NCBI RefSeq assembly: GCF_947179165.1
Contig: NC_077247.1
Coordinates: 44,932,935 to 44,996,934, forward strand
Direction: 5' to 3'
Length of the DNA: 64,000 nt
DNA from: Solanum dulcamara
Taxonomy: Eukaryota; Streptophyta; Magnoliopsida; Solanales; Solanaceae
In this document: one piece after another, positions 60,796 through 64,000 of the stretch
Layout of the letters: every line of letters starts with the position of its first letter
Numbering within the stretch: the first letter of the stretch is position 1
Notes under the pieces: generated by a model
Databases searched by the model: none
The model's input: the letters and a program-made list of their open reading frames with translations, nothing else
Told to the model about the DNA's origin: nothing
Translations under genes and position numbers: made by a program

Positions 60796-61489
60796 TATTA
60801 TTTTAACGAAAGAAGTAATTTATATACTTAAATGAAAGATTTTTTTTTTTTTTCTTAAATCTTTTTATTGAATACTCAAAAAATTAAAAATCCGGTGAGA
60901 TTACATGACAGAAAAGTAAATTATTGGATATAGCCGCGTTTTTTATGGATTTTTAATTAAATTTGGATACCCTAAAAGAGACGTCACGCTCGGTAGAAGC
61001 ACGTGATACGAATTGGGCTCACTAGAAATTGAGATTACATTGTGTTTGTAATTCACGCGCTGAATGATGAGAGTATCGGAATCCGATTACTAAAAAGATG
61101 TTTATCCATAATGTTTTTAATATTAAAAAGTCACTGATTGGTTGGTCCAAATTTCCAACTTAGCAGGCAACTTTTGGTAAAGAAGATGACGTGTTGGGCA
61201 AAAAGGCTTATTATTTAATGGGCCACAAGGAAGTAGAGTTTCCGTATTGGGCTCTGATATCTATAATGGGCCTATGCGGAGAATGTTATCAGCTGGTGTA
61301 AGCATTTGGACAAAGCTGCACATGAAATTCCTTTTTGTTTTCAAGCAAAAAGTGTTAATTAAGGATATGGTGCAGTAGTAGATGAGAGTTAACACTCTTC
61401 TTTTTTTAATTATAAATCTCATATTTGGATATTGGATATGAAAAATATTCTTGATACAAAGTGATATCTCCTGAATGGGTTTCATCCGG

Positions 61490-61580
61490 CACGAATCTTG
61501 ATTAGTTGATTCCTATCATGATATGAATCTGATTTAATCGAATTCCAATATGAATATCGAATACAGAATAAAAAAACAAA
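61490..61580 (+). mobile_element. SINE 3' tail
   Basis: ATCCGGCACGAATCTTGATT then GAATCTGATTTAATCGAATT and AATATGAATATCGAATACAG resemble the end of the SolS-type SINEs elsewhere in this window. The head with the A and B boxes is missing. Confidence 0.45.
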
Positions 61581-62458
61581 CATAGAAGTGTTAATTTGAT
61601 TTCTTTTGAATATTTATTTGGAGGTATGACTCGAGAATGGAACTTAAATTCAAAAAATGATAGTAATTAAGGAGTGATAAATATTAATCTGACGTATTAT
61701 TTGAGAAAAATTTTGTCTTGCATTTTTTTTTTGATGAAAATTAAAACGAATTGTCTCTTGTTTAGCAATAATATTATTTTTTGCCTTCTTTTCTTTTTCC
61801 TCACAATGAGTTTAGGGGATGGAACTCATTTGTTTCATTTACCTTCTTTTTTTATTACTATTATTATATGGAAATCAAATGTCACTGTTAATTTACTAAT
61901 TTAATTTAGAAAGATAATTTATATTAAATCACATTGTATATCTATTCATATTTATACAAGGTTTAAGAAATCTAAAACATTTTATCCTAATAAAATAAAC
62001 CTAGTATGTGATCTTATCGAATCATTTTACCCGCACACACAAAAAAGAATAAAATCAATTCAAAAAATACAAAATGAAATAAATTGGTTACTTATAGAAT
62101 GAAATTTTAACATATTTAGTATATTGTCGAAACAATATTTACTTTATTATTATTGTTATTGTTGTTCAAAAATTATCTTGTCCTTCGATTTTCCAGTACT
62201 TGTAATTTTCTCTATTTTGATTTTCGTATTATGTGTCGTTGTTTCCTACTTGATTTTTGAGCGGAAAGTCAATTGGATATATATACTCAACCTTCATAAT
62301 ATATAAGTCTGTGCACACATCACATTGTAAAATTATATTGAATATATTATTGCTGTTAATATTTCGTAAATTAATAGTTTTTAATTTAATTCTTCAAATT
62401 TGAATTCTTATCTAATCTTAAAATTAGTTGTTGGAAGAAAAGATACTTCACTCTGAAG

Positions 62459-62848
62459 ATGAGGCTCCTCCACAGCCCCTTACCTCCACCATTGTTAACC
62501 TCCTTTTCGCCGATCAAAGCTTCAATTCTTCCGAAAAAATCATCTTTCAACTCTCATCATAAACCCCTTCAGCAAATTATCTCTACTGGAGTTTCACTCG
62601 TTCTTTCTTTGGGGCTTCTTGTTTCTGCCCCTATTTCCATCGCTTTGGAATCTCCTTCACTTCAATCTTCTAACTCATCTTTGGAGGTGATTTGCCGCGA
62701 GAATGAGACGGAGGAGGTGTATGATAATGACACTGAAGTATCCAAAGCGGTGAGCAATGAAAGCATTGTGGAAGAAGCTTGGCAGATTGTCAATGACAGC
62801 TTTCTTAATACCAGCAATCGTCGTTCTTGGTCTCCTGAATCTTGGCTT
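62459..62848 (+). CDS. CtpA-like C-terminal processing peptidase, chloroplast, exon 1 (partial)
   Basis: Exon 1 (130 codons) of a serine peptidase of family S41, the group that trims D1 and other thylakoid proteins. The start has a Ser/Pro-rich plastid transit region (residues 1-45), then a hydrophobic stretch ISTGVSLVLSLGLLVSAPIS (about 40-60), a likely thylakoid-transfer signal ending in IALE. After an acidic linker comes NESIVEEAWQIVNDSFLNTS and WSPESW, the conserved N-terminal block of CTPA1/CTPA3-like proteins; CTPA2 as I recall it differs here. The donor is CTT|GTAAGA at 62849. PDZ and catalytic domains lie outside the window; I find no second exon before 64000, so intron 1 is at least 1.15 kb. 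Confidence 0.85.
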
Positions 62849-64000
62849 GTAAGATGTCGTTTCTCTCTAAAAGAAAGAAAATCTACCTTTTTGAGCTAAA
62901 GGGGTTTCTTTGCATATCATTCTTGATAGCTATCTTGTTGATTGTTTGGTATTTTGCTACCAGAGAATATGCTCTATTTCAGTCTAAATGTAGAATCTTT
63001 TTTTACTTTTAGATGAAGGGTTTCTCTTGCATATCAATTATTGACAGCTATCTCAATGATTGTTTGGTAGTTTGCTGAAAATATGCTATATTTCATTCTA
63101 AATGTAGCATCTTTTTTTTCTTCCTTTTAGCTGAAGGGGTTCTCTTGCATATCTCAATTATTGATAATTATCCCGTATCTGTTGATTGTTTCGTATTCTG
63201 CTGCCAGAGAATATGCGTATTTCATTCTAAATATGGATTTTTTCCTTCTTTTAGCGTAAGGGGTATTAAATTTGATGACGTACTTAGATCACTGAACTTG
63301 TAAAAATACATACTTGGAACATATTTAGAATACTATTACTAGGAGAATATGTTTAACTTCATTCTTTATGTATATTGGAATTTGTTTTATGGCTTTAAAA
63401 TCCTCTACCTGAAAATTCTCTTCCAACATGGCGAAAGAGATGCTCTTAGGAATTGGTGAGGGCTGGAGGTTAAGATCCATATTGAAATGTTCCCTGAAAA
63501 TGCTGATTAGCTCTGTTTGTGAGGCAGGAATACAAATATATTTCGCTAAATAACTGAAATTGTACAATTTTTTGGATTTTGTTAGCTCCTTATCTTTAGT
63601 ACAGGGCTCACTGCAATGGATCTAACAAGCTCACTTCTGTTCTCACTCTCTTTTGTACTATCTGCATCTGTTTGATGCCTTTAATGAAGTCAATTACTTC
63701 ATCAAAAAAATAAAATGGAATTGTACACTGTAAAGATAGTGTTTGAATTTAGATTAATTAGTAGTCAGATTCTTGAAAATTGATGTATGAATGTTATGTC
63801 AAATATTTTATAATACTGAAGAGTTTTTAGTTTCTTTCTATTGTAGATAGTGCACTTAACTACGATGTGTAGTAATAGTGGTGGAATATAAGTCTTTCAC
63901 TTAACTGCTCAGTAAGTCTGATGTAGTAAAGCATATAGTGAAAAAAAGTTGCTCATGTGGATATAACATGATAAATGAACCAGTGAAAGCATTTTGCTTG
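62849..64000 (+). other. Start of the CtpA intron 1
   Basis: Holds the three-copy tandem repeat (62896-63254) and, around 63590-63715, a stretch ending TAATGAAGTCAATTACTTCA then CAAAAAAATAAAA that looks like a retroposon tail. An open frame at 63325-63567 (minus, 80 codons) shows no similarity I can name. Confidence 0.55.
62896..63254 (+). repeat. Three-copy tandem repeat, about 117-124 bp per unit
   Basis: Units at 62896-63012, 63013-63130 and 63131-63254. Each begins with a (G/T)AAGGG(G)TTTCT(C)TTGCATATC-type stretch, passes through GATTGTTTGGTA and ATATGCT(C)TATTTCATTCTAA, and ends in a pyrimidine run followed by TTTTAG. Spacing and order are kept, with point changes and short indels. Confidence 0.85.

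Larger units (their letters stand above)
59759..62458. other. Divergent spacer between GIP1-like and CtpA genes
   Basis: It holds the promoter and 5' UTR of the GIP1-like gene (minus, about 59759-59960) and the promoter of the CtpA gene (plus, near 62400). Between them lie a CT/poly-T stretch (60000-60090), a small foldback MITE (60629-60795) and a SINE 3' tail near 61490-61580. No other gene is evident. Confidence 0.5.

Noticed and set aside
63325..63567. 80-codon frame in CtpA intron 1
   Set aside because: No recognisable domain; the flank at 63590-63715 looks like a retroposon tail, so it may be transposon debris, but this could not be supported.
1..64000. CRISPR arrays, operons, phage or bacterial systems
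   Set aside because: Introns, plant gene families and plant transposons explain the window; no spaced repeat arrays of CRISPR type were found.

Overview
This is plant nuclear DNA: AT-rich, with intron-containing genes, GT/AG splice sites, LTR, LINE and SINE retroelement remnants and many MITEs. The Tnt1/Retrofit-like Copia element, tRNA-derived SINEs of the TS/SolS type and MITEs with a GAGCCCGTTTGG terminus point to Solanaceae (Nicotiana, Solanum or a relative). The family assignment is inference; genus and species cannot be fixed by eye.

Layout: 1-11.7 kb is gene-free and holds old MITE and SINE pieces. A two-pore K+ channel gene (TPK2/3/5 clade, minus, 11790-18899) has two coding exons around a 5.8-kb intron that carries a broken Copia RT fragment. 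19-25.9 kb is a transposon belt: SINE, Harbinger-type MITE, Stowaway MITEs and a larger DNA element. A seven-exon PDCD5 gene (minus, 25966-32512) has a 5.2-kb intron with two LINE tails. Upstream of it lie a SINE, a CACTA-type element and a second copy of the Harbinger-type MITE. A single-exon membrane-anchored methyltransferase of the At1g29790 type (plus) lies at 35969-37090. A defective Copia element (40946-45697) has LTRs, TSD, PBS and PPT and sits inside an older DNA element. A six-exon coatomer zeta gene (plus, 46345-50144) is convergent with a ten-exon GIP1/DUF1296 gene (minus, 51572-59758). The window ends in exon 1 of a chloroplast CtpA-type S41 peptidase gene (plus, from 62459).

The genes do not form a pathway; they are unrelated housekeeping functions: vacuolar or plastid K+ transport, a PDCD5 nuclear factor, a methyltransferase, COPI traffic, a GBF-interacting protein and thylakoid proteolysis. 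From memory, their Arabidopsis relatives fall in two small neighbourhoods (At1g29350-At1g29850 and At5g46370-At5g46390), so the gene order may be ancient.

Most notable: two unrelated genes (PDCD5 and coatomer zeta) whose first coding exon is only the ATG; a Copia element that lost its reverse transcriptase core and carries an unidentified insert of about 0.58 kb in gag; a 174-bp tandem duplication just upstream of coatomer zeta; and a three-copy intronic repeat in the CtpA gene in which every unit ends in a splice-acceptor-like sequence. I saw no sign of a wholly new biological system.
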